Positions 53,571 to 62,400 of a stretch of DNA of 64,000 nt are shown here, one piece after another. Source of the stretch: a bacterium D16-76. Lineage in GTDB: Bacteria; Bacillota; Clostridia; Oscillospirales; Acutalibacteraceae. The DNA is taken from the NCBI GenBank assembly GCA_009917445.1, contig QZEE01000014.1:38491-102490 (forward strand), given 5' to 3'. The notes under the pieces were generated by a model, which was given only the letters and a program-made list of their open reading frames with translations, had not been told where the DNA came from and did not search any database. Position numbers and translations under genes: made by a program. How positions within the stretch are numbered: the first letter of the stretch is position 1; the number at the start of each line of letters is the position of its first letter.

Positions 53571-53623
53571 CAAACCTTTTCCCAAAAAGGTTTGCAGGGT
53601 GTGGGACAGCGTCCCACGGCCTT
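53571..53623. repeat. two-hairpin modular repeat, copy 2
   Basis: Stem 1 is CAAACCTTTT / AAAAGGTTTG (53571-53594, loop CCCA). The linker is CAGGGT. Stem 2 is GTGGGAC / GTCCCAC (53601-53617, loop AGC), followed by GGCCTT. The linkers and order match copy 1 while both stem sequences differ. Confidence 0.65.
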
Positions 53624-53659
53624 GCCGCCGGAGCCCCCGGAGATTTTACGGGAAACAAA

Positions 53660-53688
53660 TTGACTTTTCCCCCAGCGGCAAGTATACT
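53660..53688 (+). promoter_or_regulatory. promoter of aroD
   Basis: TTGACT (53660-53665), a 17-bp spacer, TATACT (53683-53688). Its position forces the translation start to lie downstream of about 53695. Confidence 0.8.
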
Positions 53689-53733
53689 AAATTAAAGAAA
53701 GACCGAAAATCTACCCAGGGAGTTGACCTGTTT

Positions 53734-54474
53734 TTGAATAGCTTCATAAGTGGGGGCCTGCGCTTTGGCGAGGGCCTGCCGAAAATATGCGTCCCGCTGA
53801 CAGAAAGCCACCTGGCGCCCCTGCGGCGGGAAGCCGCCTTTGCCCGGGACCTGCCCGCCGACCTGTACGAGTGGCGCATGGACTTTTTCCAGGAAGACAC
53901 CGGCTTTGCCCTGTCCGCCCTGGAAAGCACCCTTTCCCCCAAGCCCCTGCTGTGCACTCTGCGCACCCAGGGGGAGGGGGGGCACAGCACCCTATCCGGG
54001 GCCCGCTATGAGGAATTTTTGCTGGCCCTGCTGGAACGCGGGGGCTTCCAGCTGCTGGATATCGAGCTGGGCAGCGACCCCCGCCGTGCCGCCCGGCTGC
54101 TGCATGCCGCCCAAAAAAAAGGGGTAGGGGCCGTCATCTCCAAGCACGATTTTGCCCGCACCCCTCCCGAGGACGAAATCATAAAGACCTTAACCGATAT
54201 GGCCGCCCTAGGCCCCTGCCTGCCTAAGTACGCCGTCACCCCCCACACCCCCGAGGACGTACTAACCCTGCTAAGCGCCACTTACCGCGCCAGCCAAGCG
54301 GTAGGGCCTGTCATCACCATGGCTATGGGCCCCCTGGGTAAAGTGACCCGTGTGTGCGGCCAGCTTTTTGGCTCATGCGTCACCTTTGGTGCGGGGCAGC
54401 ACGCCTCAGCCCCCGGCCAAATGGCGGTAGAAGACCTTTGGGCCGTCATGGAAGACCTGGATATCCGTTCATAA
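53734..54474 (+). CDS. aroD: type I 3-dehydroquinate dehydratase
   Basis: Shikimate-pathway enzyme, 246 residues. It keeps EWRMDFF (substrate Glu/Arg), SKHDF (active His) and LPKYAV, where the Schiff-base lysine is expected, and the C-terminal MGPLGKVTRVCG / FGAGQHASAPGQ. The frame is open from 53599, but the promoter at 53660-53688 and GGGAG at 53718 favour TTG at 53734; the resulting length fits the family. Other shikimate genes are not nearby. An AAA protein gene follows by 26 bp. Confidence 0.88.
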   Translation: MNSFISGGLRFGEGLPKICVPLTESHLAPLRREAAFARDLPADLYEWRMDFFQEDTGFALSALESTLSPKPLLCTLRTQGEGGHSTLSGARYEEFLLALLERGGFQLLDIELGSDPRRAARLLHAAQKKGVGAVISKHDFARTPPEDEIIKTLTDMAALGPCLPKYAVTPHTPEDVLTLLSATYRASQAVGPVITMAMGPLGKVTRVCGQLFGSCVTFGAGQHASAPGQMAVEDLWAVMEDLDIRS

Positions 54475-54500
54475 AGCCCGGGCGGGAAGGAGGAAGACCC

Positions 54501-56669
54501 ATGAAAAACGATATTGATTCCATATTAGATTCCATGTTCCGGGGCGGCCGCCTGCATTTCCGGCAAGACAGCGGCCTCAAACACGCCCGGCCCGCGCCCC
54601 CGCCGCCCCCGCAAACGTCCAGGGCAGGGGATCCCCCTAACCCGCCCCAGCCCCCCCAGCGTACCCAACCCGCCCCCTCTCCCGATAACCCCATGCCCAG
54701 CCTTTCCCGCCAGTTGGACGCTGCCCTGCAGTCCCAGCAGCAAGCCTCTAAAGCCCTTTCTGGGGCCGAGGCCATAAGCGACGGCCTTTCCCGCTCCGTA
54801 CAGGAGAGCATTGAGCGCCTGGCCCAAGAGGCCCGGGCCGATATGGCCGGCCTTTCCCGCCAGCTGGAAGAGGACGGCATAGATACCCAAGCCCATTCCC
54901 AAAACAGCGGCCCTCCCGCTGACCTGGACAAAGCCTTCGAGACCGCCCGCAAAGAGGCCGCCGGCCAAGTTCTGGGCCAAGACGGCTTTTTAGACGCCTT
55001 AACTCTGGCCTATAAGCGCCCCTTTGTAGCCGGCGCACCAGGGGATAAGCCCCTATGCCGTGCAGCCGTGCTGGGTGCCCCCGGCACCGGCAGGCGCAGC
55101 GCCCTTACCGCTATGACCGCTTCCTTAGGGCGGCAAGGGGTGCTGAAAAGCCCCAAAACCGTCCGCATAGATTTATCCGCCTACAACGCCCCCGGTATGG
55201 AAAAGCTCTTTGTCCAAGACCTGTATTCAGCCCTAAAAAGCGGCGGCGCAGCCCTGGTCTTCCAGGGCCACGAAAAATGCCACGCCTCGGTGCTGGGCAT
55301 GGTAGCCAGCCTTTTCTGCCAGGGCGAGGTAGCCCTTCCCGGCCGCTACGTAGCCCAAAAGGGCATCTTAGCCGACATCGGCACCGCCTTGGCACCAGGG
55401 GCCGTCAGCACCCTTTCTGCCGGGGGCAAGTACCTGTTCCTGGTGGCAGGCCCCTCCCAAGCGGCTTTAGGGGACGCCTTCGGCGCGCCCTTCCTGGCCG
55501 CCCTGGACGATCTCTTGTACACAGAGCCCTTCACCCAGGAAAGCCTGGAAAAAATCGCCGCCCAAGCCCTAAAAGACCTGTGCACCCGTGCCCAAAAGCA
55601 GCTGGGCCTTACCCTTTCCTACGGCCCCCCCGAGGCCGCGGCCCTGGCAAAAGCCTACACCCCTAGCCAGGGAGCTGGGGCCATTGGTGCCGAGGCCCAG
55701 CGGCTGTACACCGCCCTTAGTGAAGAAAAGCTGCGCAAGTCCATCCAGGGGCCCTGGCAGGGGCAGGTCGTTGCCCGGCCCGAAGGCCTGGGGGCAGCCT
55801 ACACCTACCAGACAGCTACCGGTCAAGTGCGCCCAGCTGGAAGCCACGGCCAAGAGGCCCAGCAAGCCGCCCTGGAAAAAGTCAAAGGGGAATTGCGGGA
55901 CATCGTGGGCCTACAGCCGGTCAAGGACTACATCCTGTCCCTGGAAGACAACTTCAAAATCCAGCAGCTGCGCAAGGCTCGTGGCCTCAAGGCTGATTCG
56001 CCTTCTATGCATATGATCTTTACCGGCAACCCCGGCACCGGCAAAACCACCGTAGCCCGCCTGGTTTCCCGGTATTTAAAGGCCATCGGCCTGCTTTCCG
56101 GCGGCCAGCTGGTAGAGGTGACCCGTGCCGACCTGGTAGGCCAGTACGTTGGCCATACCGCCCCCCTAACCCAAAAAGCCATCCAAGCAGCCTTAGGCGG
56201 CGTGCTCTTCATCGACGAGGCCTACTCTCTCTACCGGGGCCGCGATGACAGCTTTGGCCTGGAAGCCATCGACGCCCTGGTAAAAGGCATGGAGGACCAC
56301 CGGGAAAGCCTGGTGGTGATCCTGGCAGGCTACTCCCGGGAGATGGAGGAATTCCTCACCGCCAACTCTGGCCTGCGTTCCCGATTCCCCCACATTATCG
56401 AGTTCCCCGACTACAGCCCCGAAGAGCTGTGGCGCATCACTGAAAGCATCGTAGCCTCCAAAGGCTATCGCCTGGATCCCGCCTGCCAAGAGCCTCTTAC
56501 CGCCTATTTTGCCCAGGTGCAGGGGGATGGTGGCCGTTCCCAAGGCAACGGCCGCATGGCCCGCAACAAGGTAGAGCAGGCGGTGATCGCCTGTTCCCGC
56601 CGGAACGTCCAAACCCCCGAAGAGGCCCGGGACCTGGAACTGCTCCTGCCCGAAGATTTCGGGCTATAA
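54501..56669 (+). CDS. tandem AAA protein, CbbX/SpoVK-like
   Basis: A 722-residue protein: a proline-rich linker (about residues 31-64), a coiled region, then a first AAA-like domain whose P-loop is GAPGTGRRS (192-200), with Arg where the ATP-binding Lys should be. A second complete AAA domain follows with GNPGTGKTT (509-517), VLFIDEAYSLY (Walker B) and a C-terminal lid. The second half is like CbbX/SpoVK/EccA ATPases, and the first is probably inactive and regulatory. The ATG at 54501 follows GGAAGGAGGAAG. The partner or cargo is unknown. Confidence 0.85.
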   Translation: MKNDIDSILDSMFRGGRLHFRQDSGLKHARPAPPPPPQTSRAGDPPNPPQPPQRTQPAPSPDNPMPSLSRQLDAALQSQQQASKALSGAEAISDGLSRSVQESIERLAQEARADMAGLSRQLEEDGIDTQAHSQNSGPPADLDKAFETARKEAAGQVLGQDGFLDALTLAYKRPFVAGAPGDKPLCRAAVLGAPGTGRRSALTAMTASLGRQGVLKSPKTVRIDLSAYNAPGMEKLFVQDLYSALKSGGAALVFQGHEKCHASVLGMVASLFCQGEVALPGRYVAQKGILADIGTALAPGAVSTLSAGGKYLFLVAGPSQAALGDAFGAPFLAALDDLLYTEPFTQESLEKIAAQALKDLCTRAQKQLGLTLSYGPPEAAALAKAYTPSQGAGAIGAEAQRLYTALSEEKLRKSIQGPWQGQVVARPEGLGAAYTYQTATGQVRPAGSHGQEAQQAALEKVKGELRDIVGLQPVKDYILSLEDNFKIQQLRKARGLKADSPSMHMIFTGNPGTGKTTVARLVSRYLKAIGLLSGGQLVEVTRADLVGQYVGHTAPLTQKAIQAALGGVLFIDEAYSLYRGRDDSFGLEAIDALVKGMEDHRESLVVILAGYSREMEEFLTANSGLRSRFPHIIEFPDYSPEELWRITESIVASKGYRLDPACQEPLTAYFAQVQGDGGRSQGNGRMARNKVEQAVIACSRRNVQTPEEARDLELLLPEDFGL

Positions 56670-56742
56670 TGGCCCGGCACATATAAAGCGCAAAGCTTCC
56701 ACGGCTAAGCTGGGGAGATAAAAAATTTTAGATGAAAGAAAG

Positions 56743-56802
56743 TCCTCCTTGTAGTAAGATAGAAGTGGTCTAAGCAACCGCACTACGTTACAACAAGGAG
56801 GA
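56743..56802 (+). promoter_or_regulatory. IS200-type 5' hairpin masking the transposase ribosome binding site
   Basis: TCCTCCTTGTAGTAA (56743-56757) pairs with TTACAACAAGGAGGA (56788-56802) with one mismatch. The GGAGG in the 3' arm is the transposase's own ribosome binding site. Confidence 0.8.
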
Positions 56803-56809
56803 AAGTAAA

Positions 56810-57103
56810 ATGAATGACCTTAATAGTTTATCACATCCCAAGTGGAGATGCCAGTACCATATAGTGTTTGCGCCAAAATATCGCAGACAAGAGATATCCT
56901 GATGATATTTAACCGGTACGCAAATCTGAAGTACAAATATGGAAACCGGCGCTTCTGGTGCAGGGGGTACTATGTGGATACGGTAGGTCGGAACAAAACT
57001 GCAATAGCGGAATATATCCGCAGCCAACTGTAAGAGGATATCGCAACAGCTCAGCTTCAAATACGTTGACCCGATTATGGGTAGCAAGAACAAGAAGGCA
57101 TAA
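56810..57103 (+). pseudogene. IS200/IS605-family TnpA transposase, decayed
   Basis: The start MNDLNSLSHPKWRCQYHIVF and KYRRQE are typical of the Y1 transposase, but the frame stops at 56900. The C-terminal part (NLKYKYGNRRFWCRGYYVDT, then AIAEYIRSQL) continues in another frame, and the tail KYVDPIMGSKNKKA in a third. The HUH core (HxH) and probably the catalytic Tyr region have been partly lost. A hairpin GCCGC/GCGGC follows at about 57108. The IS right end probably lies between 57130 and 57200. Confidence 0.8.
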
Positions 57104-57199
57104 GAAAGGGCCGCTTTAGCGGCGCTCCGTAAATTGTAGTGCGGTTTTATAGACTTTCAGTACCTATTAAGAGGTGGCTGGTACTATGTTTTAGGGCAT

Positions 57200-57544
57200 G
57201 TGCATACATGTGGCTCACGCGTGGTTTTGATTTGAGAAATATCCAAACAATAAATAATTTTCAAGCTTAATCCTAATGTTCACACGGAATTGCGAGGCTT
57301 AAAAGTTTTTCCGCTGTCAAGATAGATTACATATTTCCTAATTCGGCCTCTGTACAACGGTTCCCAGGATATCTGGATTTTGTGCCGACCTAGAGTCTGT
57401 TTTAAAACTCCGAAACGCTGTCTTTACGTCTAAAATGGACGGCTTCTGCGTCAAAAATCCTCGAAAGGCGACAGCCTTTCCTGCGGTTTTTCCTTGAATC
57501 CGTTCCATTTTAGACAAAAATCCTGGCATTCCTCCGGTTTTAAA
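57200..57544. other. intergenic stretch, no supported gene
   Basis: Only short frames of atypical composition were seen here. It is likely mobile-element debris beyond the IS200 end. Confidence 0.4.
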
Positions 57545-57650
57545 ATAGACTCTAGCCTCACAAAGTTCACAAACTTGTTTAATACGAAAACCTGCTTCGA
57601 CAATGTGATTTAGGTATGTGCTCACTGGACGGTGAAAATATAATATCTCG
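57545..57650 (-). pseudogene. C-terminal scrap of a SAM-dependent methyltransferase
   Basis: On the minus strand the frame reads YFHRPVSTYLNHIVEAGFRI then KQVCE. This is the segment near the end of many class I methyltransferases (HRPLSTYLNxLIEAGF). Upstream parts of 57650-57840 may contain more of it in broken frames. Confidence 0.45.
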
Positions 57651-57882
57651 GATTCGTAGTCTGATCGTCCTTTTGTTGAAGACGGAACAGAATAGAAACC
57701 TCCTCAAATATATGAGAACAAATTGTCGCTTAGGTGTTTTTTCGTCCAAAAGATACGATGCGGAATTATAGCGATAAGTTTTACACCAGGGTTTCATTGT
57801 AACCGATAGGAAAGAAACGGGTAAGATTCGGCATATCATTAAGTACCATCACAGCTAACGTATAGCGATATTTGATGCCTGT

Positions 57883-58164
57883 GTGACGAACCTGGGCAAG
57901 TACAATAAGGGCCGGCTTGTATATGAGCGGGTGGCGTTCCCCACCGATACGGAAACCATACAGGCGTCCCTGAAGAAGATTGGCATAGACGGTATTCGGT
58001 ATGAGGAATTTTTTATTTCCGATTATGACAGCCCTATGCCCCAGCCCTATAAGAACCTGGGCGGGTACGAGAGCATTGACGAGCTGGCGGTGTTTGAGGC
58101 CGTCATGGACAGCGAGGAGTACGCCAGGAGCGTGAAAGATTTAATCAATCTCTCTCACATGTAG
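57883..58164 (+). pseudogene. ArdA-type antirestriction protein fragment
   Basis: A 93-residue frame: TNLGKYNKGRLVYERVAFPT, then EEFFISDYDSPMPQPYKNLG and YESIDELAVFEAVMD. These match the N-terminal half of ArdA (about 165 residues), a DNA mimic that blocks type I restriction and is carried by conjugative elements. The reading starts at GTG without a clear ribosome binding site, and the C-terminal half is missing. Confidence 0.6.
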
Positions 58165-58275
58165 GGCAAACACTGGGAGATTACACGGAGCAAAAAAATC
58201 TTTATCATCTCCCATATTCATGTTGCCTTTGGCATGGGCAGCAAGCTGGGGCTCACACCCACCCCGGGCCGCCAG

Positions 58276-58386
58276 CTAGCGGGTTCCTTCGTCCAGCTGC
58301 TGACCATCCTCATTGGGGATTTCCTCAAAAGAAAAATGCTCGAACCGCTCAATAAACTCCGGGTCTGTTTTCTGAAGGTTCTCTAT
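58276..58386 (-). pseudogene. carboxymuconolactone decarboxylase-like N-terminal fragment
   Basis: Thirty-six codons read ENLQKTDPEFIERFEHFSFE then IPNEDGQQLDEGTR, the N-terminus of CMD-family proteins, before a stop. AGGAGG lies 8 bp upstream of the codon where ATG is expected, but that codon is ATA. It follows the aldo/keto reductase on the same strand, a common pairing. Confidence 0.5.
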
Positions 58387-58420
58387 GATGATATCCTCCT
58401 GTTATTTTCAAAAACCCAAA

Positions 58421-59452
58421 TTATTGCTGATTCAGCGACCAAACCTGTTTTTGCCCTGCTACCGCAAGTGTGTTCTGGGCCATCACCCCCACCAGCTTGT
58501 GGGGGACATAAGGCTCCTCTAGGTAAACGATTTCCTCGGCTGTCAGAACCAGGTCAACTGCCTTGGCCGCGCCTTCAATATGATGGAGTTTCGTAGCCCC
58601 CACTACTGGCGATGCCACCTTCGTCAGCAGCCAAGAGAGGGAAATTTCCGTCATGCTCACGCCGTACTTGTCGGCCAGCTCCGCTACACGGGCGATGATC
58701 TTCCCATCCTGCTCCGCCATAGCGTCGTACTTGCCTTTGGCGTAGGCGTCCTCCTGCAGGCGCTTGGAGGTCTCGCCAGGGCGCTTACTGAGCCTGCCGC
58801 CTGCCAGGGCGCTGTAGGGGGTCATGGCGATGTTATCCTCCGCGCAGAGCCTGGCCATCTCCCGCTCTTCCTCCCGGAAGATGAGGTTGTAATGGCCCTG
58901 GATGGACACGAATTTGGAAAAGCCGTTCTGTTCGGCAATGGCATTGGCCTTGGCAAGCTGGTAGGCGTAAGCGTTTGAAATGCCGATATAGCGCACTTTG
59001 CCCGCCTTGACAGCGTTGTTCAGTCCTTCCATGATGTCGTATATGGGCGTGTTGTAGTCCCACATATGGTAGATGTACAGGTCTATGTAGTCCATGCCTA
59101 GGTGTGTGAGGCTCTGGTCCAGCAGCTTCGCAATGTGCTGCTGCCCGGTGACCCCCGCCTCAATCTCCTCGCCGCTGCGGGGCACGAATTTCGTGGCCAC
59201 CACCACGTCCTCCCGCTTGGCGAAATCCCGCAGGGCGCGGCCTACATATTCTTCACTGGTACCGTTCTGGTAGCCGATGGCGGTGTCGAAGAAGTTGACC
59301 CCCAGTTCCAGCCCGCGCTTGATGATCTCATGGGAATGGCCTTCATCGATAGTCCAGCTGTGCTGGCCCGCCTGGGCATTGCCAAAGCCCAGGCAGCCCA
59401 TGCAGATGCGGGAGACGTTCAGTTCCGAATTGCCTAATTTTGTGTACTTCAT
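58421..59452 (-). CDS. aldo/keto reductase
   Basis: A 343-residue AKR. It has FFDTAIGYQNGTSEEYVG (Asp and Tyr of the tetrad), VVATKFVPR (Lys), YIYHMWDYNTP (His) and a C-terminal cofactor segment VVGATKLHHIEGAAKAVD. It is longer than the reductase at 6.3 kb and belongs to a different subgroup. The MerR-type gene lies 15 bp upstream, so the two are probably one operon. Confidence 0.9.
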   Translation of the reverse strand: MKYTKLGNSELNVSRICMGCLGFGNAQAGQHSWTIDEGHSHEIIKRGLELGVNFFDTAIGYQNGTSEEYVGRALRDFAKREDVVVATKFVPRSGEEIEAGVTGQQHIAKLLDQSLTHLGMDYIDLYIYHMWDYNTPIYDIMEGLNNAVKAGKVRYIGISNAYAYQLAKANAIAEQNGFSKFVSIQGHYNLIFREEEREMARLCAEDNIAMTPYSALAGGRLSKRPGETSKRLQEDAYAKGKYDAMAEQDGKIIARVAELADKYGVSMTEISLSWLLTKVASPVVGATKLHHIEGAAKAVDLVLTAEEIVYLEEPYVPHKLVGVMAQNTLAVAGQKQVWSLNQQ

Positions 59453-59467
59453 AATGATTCCTCCATT

Positions 59468-59824
59468 TTAAATTATCTTCTGCTTCATCCGTATTTCATG
59501 CCGGAGATAATCCAGCCGGTCTAACTGCTTTTCGTGAAAATGTATCTCGTCCAACTCCCCCTGGCGCTTTTCCCCCAGCATGAGCAGCCGCCGGGCGCCG
59601 GTGCCGTCCCCTTCCAACATTAGGCGCATATATGTTTCCACCTCTGCCGAGTCAAAGCCCACATCGTGGAGGGTCAAAATCAGGCTTAACCGCTCGATGT
59701 CTGTGTCGTCATACTGCCAATCACCCATTACTTTTTTCACGGCCCCGCATAGCCCCCAGCTTTCATATTCATCCAGGATTTTTTCTGGAATGCCGTATCG
59801 TTTGCTTGCTTCCTTTTTTGTCAT
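59468..59824 (-). CDS. MerR-family regulator
   Basis: A 118-residue protein. The N-terminal winged helix (MTKKEASKRYGIPEKILDEYESWGL, shortened relative to the usual MerR helix-turn-helix) is followed by YDDTDIERLSLILTLHDVGF and a C-terminal helix likely to form the dimer coiled coil. The effector is unknown. It likely regulates the adjacent reductase. Confidence 0.8.
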   Translation of the reverse strand: MTKKEASKRYGIPEKILDEYESWGLCGAVKKVMGDWQYDDTDIERLSLILTLHDVGFDSAEVETYMRLMLEGDGTGARRLLMLGEKRQGELDEIHFHEKQLDRLDYLRHEIRMKQKII

Positions 59825-59943
59825 TTGGCGGACTTCCTTTCCACTAAAGAAATAAGCGCCCCCGCCGGAGAAATCCTCTCTGGGGACGCTTTTATTTTAC
59901 CGCTGGTTATAACGAAAGTCCAATGCCTGGTCTCTATTTCAGT

Positions 59944-60816
59944 TCATGCTTCAAGAGCATTTCTGAAGTGCGCCAGAAAACGCTCTACCGCCCGTGAGCG
60001 GGCCTGCTCTTTCTTCCAGGCCAGAACCGCGCCGTTTTCCAGGGCCGGGTACAGGGGCACCAGCCGCAGGCCTTTATAGTAGGTGGTGCCCAGGTCGTAG
60101 CAGAGGGCCACGCCCACCTGATGCTTCACCATGATAGCCGTGTTGGTGACCAGATTGTAGCGGGCCGCCACCTTTGCCTGGGCAAAACACTCTCCGAACC
60201 ATTCTCGCACCTGTTCGTTCACCTGCTCCCGCCAGGAAAGCAGCAGGGGATATGGCAGCAGAGCCTCCGGGGTCACGCATGGGAGCGAAGCCAGCGGGCA
60301 GTCCTCCCGCACCAGGGCACACCAGCGCTCCCGATGGGGCATGGGCACGGTGTGGTACCGGGAGATGTCCACTGGCTCCATCAAAAGCCCCATGTCCAAA
60401 AGGCCATTTTCCATGCGGTCTTTTACCTCGTCCACCGTGGCGCTGTAGATGCGGAACTGTACCAGCGGATGCTCCTGCTGGAAGGACACCATCAGGTCAG
60501 AGAGATAGGCCATGTTGCAGGTTTCACCGCAGCCGATGGCGATTTCTCCAGCCAGCTCTTCCCGTCTCTGGAATTCCCGCTGGGTCTTGTCTGCCAGCTC
60601 CAGCAGCTCCTGGGCCCGGCGCTTTAAGAGCATACCGTCCTCTGTGAGCGTGATCCGATGGCTGCTCCGATGGAACAGCACCGTGCCCAATTCTTCCTCC
60701 AGCCCCATCAGCTGCCGGGAGAGGGTGGGCTGGGTCACATGCAGCAGCTGGGCCGCGCGGGTGATGTTTTCCTCCCGCGCCACCGTGTAAAAGTATCGCA
60801 GGACGCGCAGTTCCAT
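59944..60816 (-). CDS. LysR-family transcriptional regulator
   Basis: A 290-residue LTTR. The N-terminal helix-turn-helix MELRVLRYFYTVAREENITR with LHVTQPTLSRQL is followed by a co-inducer domain. The gene lies between the MATE gene and the MerR-AKR pair on the same strand. The target is not obvious, because LTTRs usually face their target divergently. Confidence 0.92.
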   Translation of the reverse strand: MELRVLRYFYTVAREENITRAAQLLHVTQPTLSRQLMGLEEELGTVLFHRSSHRITLTEDGMLLKRRAQELLELADKTQREFQRREELAGEIAIGCGETCNMAYLSDLMVSFQQEHPLVQFRIYSATVDEVKDRMENGLLDMGLLMEPVDISRYHTVPMPHRERWCALVREDCPLASLPCVTPEALLPYPLLLSWREQVNEQVREWFGECFAQAKVAARYNLVTNTAIMVKHQVGVALCYDLGTTYYKGLRLVPLYPALENGAVLAWKKEQARSRAVERFLAHFRNALEA

Positions 60817-60938
60817 AGGCTTCTCCTTTGATTTATCGATTTAGTGTGCCAGCGTGTGCCGGGTCATACGGCTGCTCTCTATGCGAAAGCCATTTTTTGT
60901 ACCACCTGGAAAACCCGGCACAGGTCGGCACACACATA

Positions 60939-62264
60939 TCATATCACCTTGAATTCCTTCCATTTGCCAGACTTCAGCCGCAGGGAAAAGATCACTGCCC
61001 GGATGACCCAATCTAAACACATAGCCGCCGCGATGCCGATCACGCCCCAGTTCAGCGCCACCGCCAGCAGCAGCGAGAACACCAGCCGCCCGCCAATGGT
61101 AGACGCGATGGACACAATCATGGTAAACCGGATGTCCCCGGCGGCCCGCAGGCCATTGGAGAGCGGTCCGGACATGGGGAACGCCACCGTATTGAATACG
61201 TTGTGGATGAGTACCAAAATCACCACCAGATGCTTGGCCTCGTCAGAAATCTGATAGAAGTTCATCATAATTGGCGTGATGGCGAACACCAGGGCGTTCC
61301 ATACTAAAGAGATTGCCCGGGTAATTTTCAGCAGTTTCTTGAAGTATAGCTCGGCCTGGGCTGTGTCGCCCGCCCCCATGCACTGGCCTATCACCGTGAT
61401 GAACACCGGACCCATGGTCACACCGGCCAGCGCCGCTAACGACCAGATGCTCTGGGCAATGCCGTTGGCGGCGATCTGGTAGGTGCCGAACAGGGCCACC
61501 ACGCTGGACAGCGCGACCTTCACAAGCTGGAAGAGGCCGTTCTCCACGCCATTGGGCACGGCAATGCGCAGGATGCGCTTCATGAGCTCAGTATTCCATT
61601 TGCAGATCTGCCGCCAGGTGTAGTTCACGTCGATTTTCTTGCCGAAGCACAGCACGGTAATGACAACCGCCGAGAACACCCGGGCAATCAGCGTGGGCCA
61701 GGCAACGCCTGCCACCCCGGCTTTCAGTACGAATACGCCAATCAGGTTGCCCACCACGTTGATAGCGTTGGAGGCGATGGAGATGTACATGGTCACGTTG
61801 GTCTTGCCCATGCTGCGGTACAGGGCCGCGCCCGCGTTGTAGACAGCCAGCGCCGGGTAGGAGAACACGGAGATTTGCAGGTAAATGACACAGGCGTCCA
61901 TGACGGCGGGTTCAACTTGCCCGAACAGCAGGGAGAGCATGGGCCGGTGCAATACTAAAATGATAATTGAGATTATCAGCGAGAAAAGGGTGGAAGACGT
62001 GAGCAGCTGGCTGGCGGCTTCGCTGGCGTCCTCTTTAACCCCCCGGCCTATGTACTGGCTGATGATGACCGCCCCGCCCGAGGCCAGGGCCGTGAACAGG
62101 TAGATGAAGATGGTGCTGAAGGAGTTCACCAGCGATACCCCGGACACGGCGGCTTCACCGGCATAGCTGACAATGAAGGTGTCGACAATGCCTACCAGCA
62201 TCACCAAAAGCTGCTCTAAGAACAGCGGGACGATAAGGTTTTTCAGGTCTTTGTTTGTGAACAT
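60939..62264 (-). CDS. MATE family efflux transporter
   Basis: A 441-residue, twelve-TM cation-antiport drug/metabolite exporter. It starts FTNKDLKNLIVPLFLEQLLV and has the internal repeat halves (VDTFIVSYAGEAAVSGVSLV; MKRILRIAVPNGVENGLFQL). A GGAGGG ribosome binding site precedes the ATG on the minus strand. The TetR gene is upstream on the same strand, so regulation by it is likely. Confidence 0.93.
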   Translation of the reverse strand: MFTNKDLKNLIVPLFLEQLLVMLVGIVDTFIVSYAGEAAVSGVSLVNSFSTIFIYLFTALASGGAVIISQYIGRGVKEDASEAASQLLTSSTLFSLIISIIILVLHRPMLSLLFGQVEPAVMDACVIYLQISVFSYPALAVYNAGAALYRSMGKTNVTMYISIASNAINVVGNLIGVFVLKAGVAGVAWPTLIARVFSAVVITVLCFGKKIDVNYTWRQICKWNTELMKRILRIAVPNGVENGLFQLVKVALSSVVALFGTYQIAANGIAQSIWSLAALAGVTMGPVFITVIGQCMGAGDTAQAELYFKKLLKITRAISLVWNALVFAITPIMMNFYQISDEAKHLVVILVLIHNVFNTVAFPMSGPLSNGLRAAGDIRFTMIVSIASTIGGRLVFSLLLAVALNWGVIGIAAAMCLDWVIRAVIFSLRLKSGKWKEFKVI

Positions 62265-62400
62265 GGGCTGGCCCTCCTTGGTTGGTATGGCTTTATTCTA
62301 TCACGCAAGGGGGGCAATGTCTAATGCTTATCTTGTATGGTGTTCCATGCTTAAAGGGCATTTCTGGCGTGAAAGCGGAGGAACCCCGCCTGCCGTTCGA

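Noticed and set aside
57338..57625. Minus-strand frame of 95 codons as a complete gene
   Set aside because: Only the first 30 or so residues look like a methyltransferase tail. The rest is low in similarity to anything and has no ribosome binding site, so only the fragment is reported.
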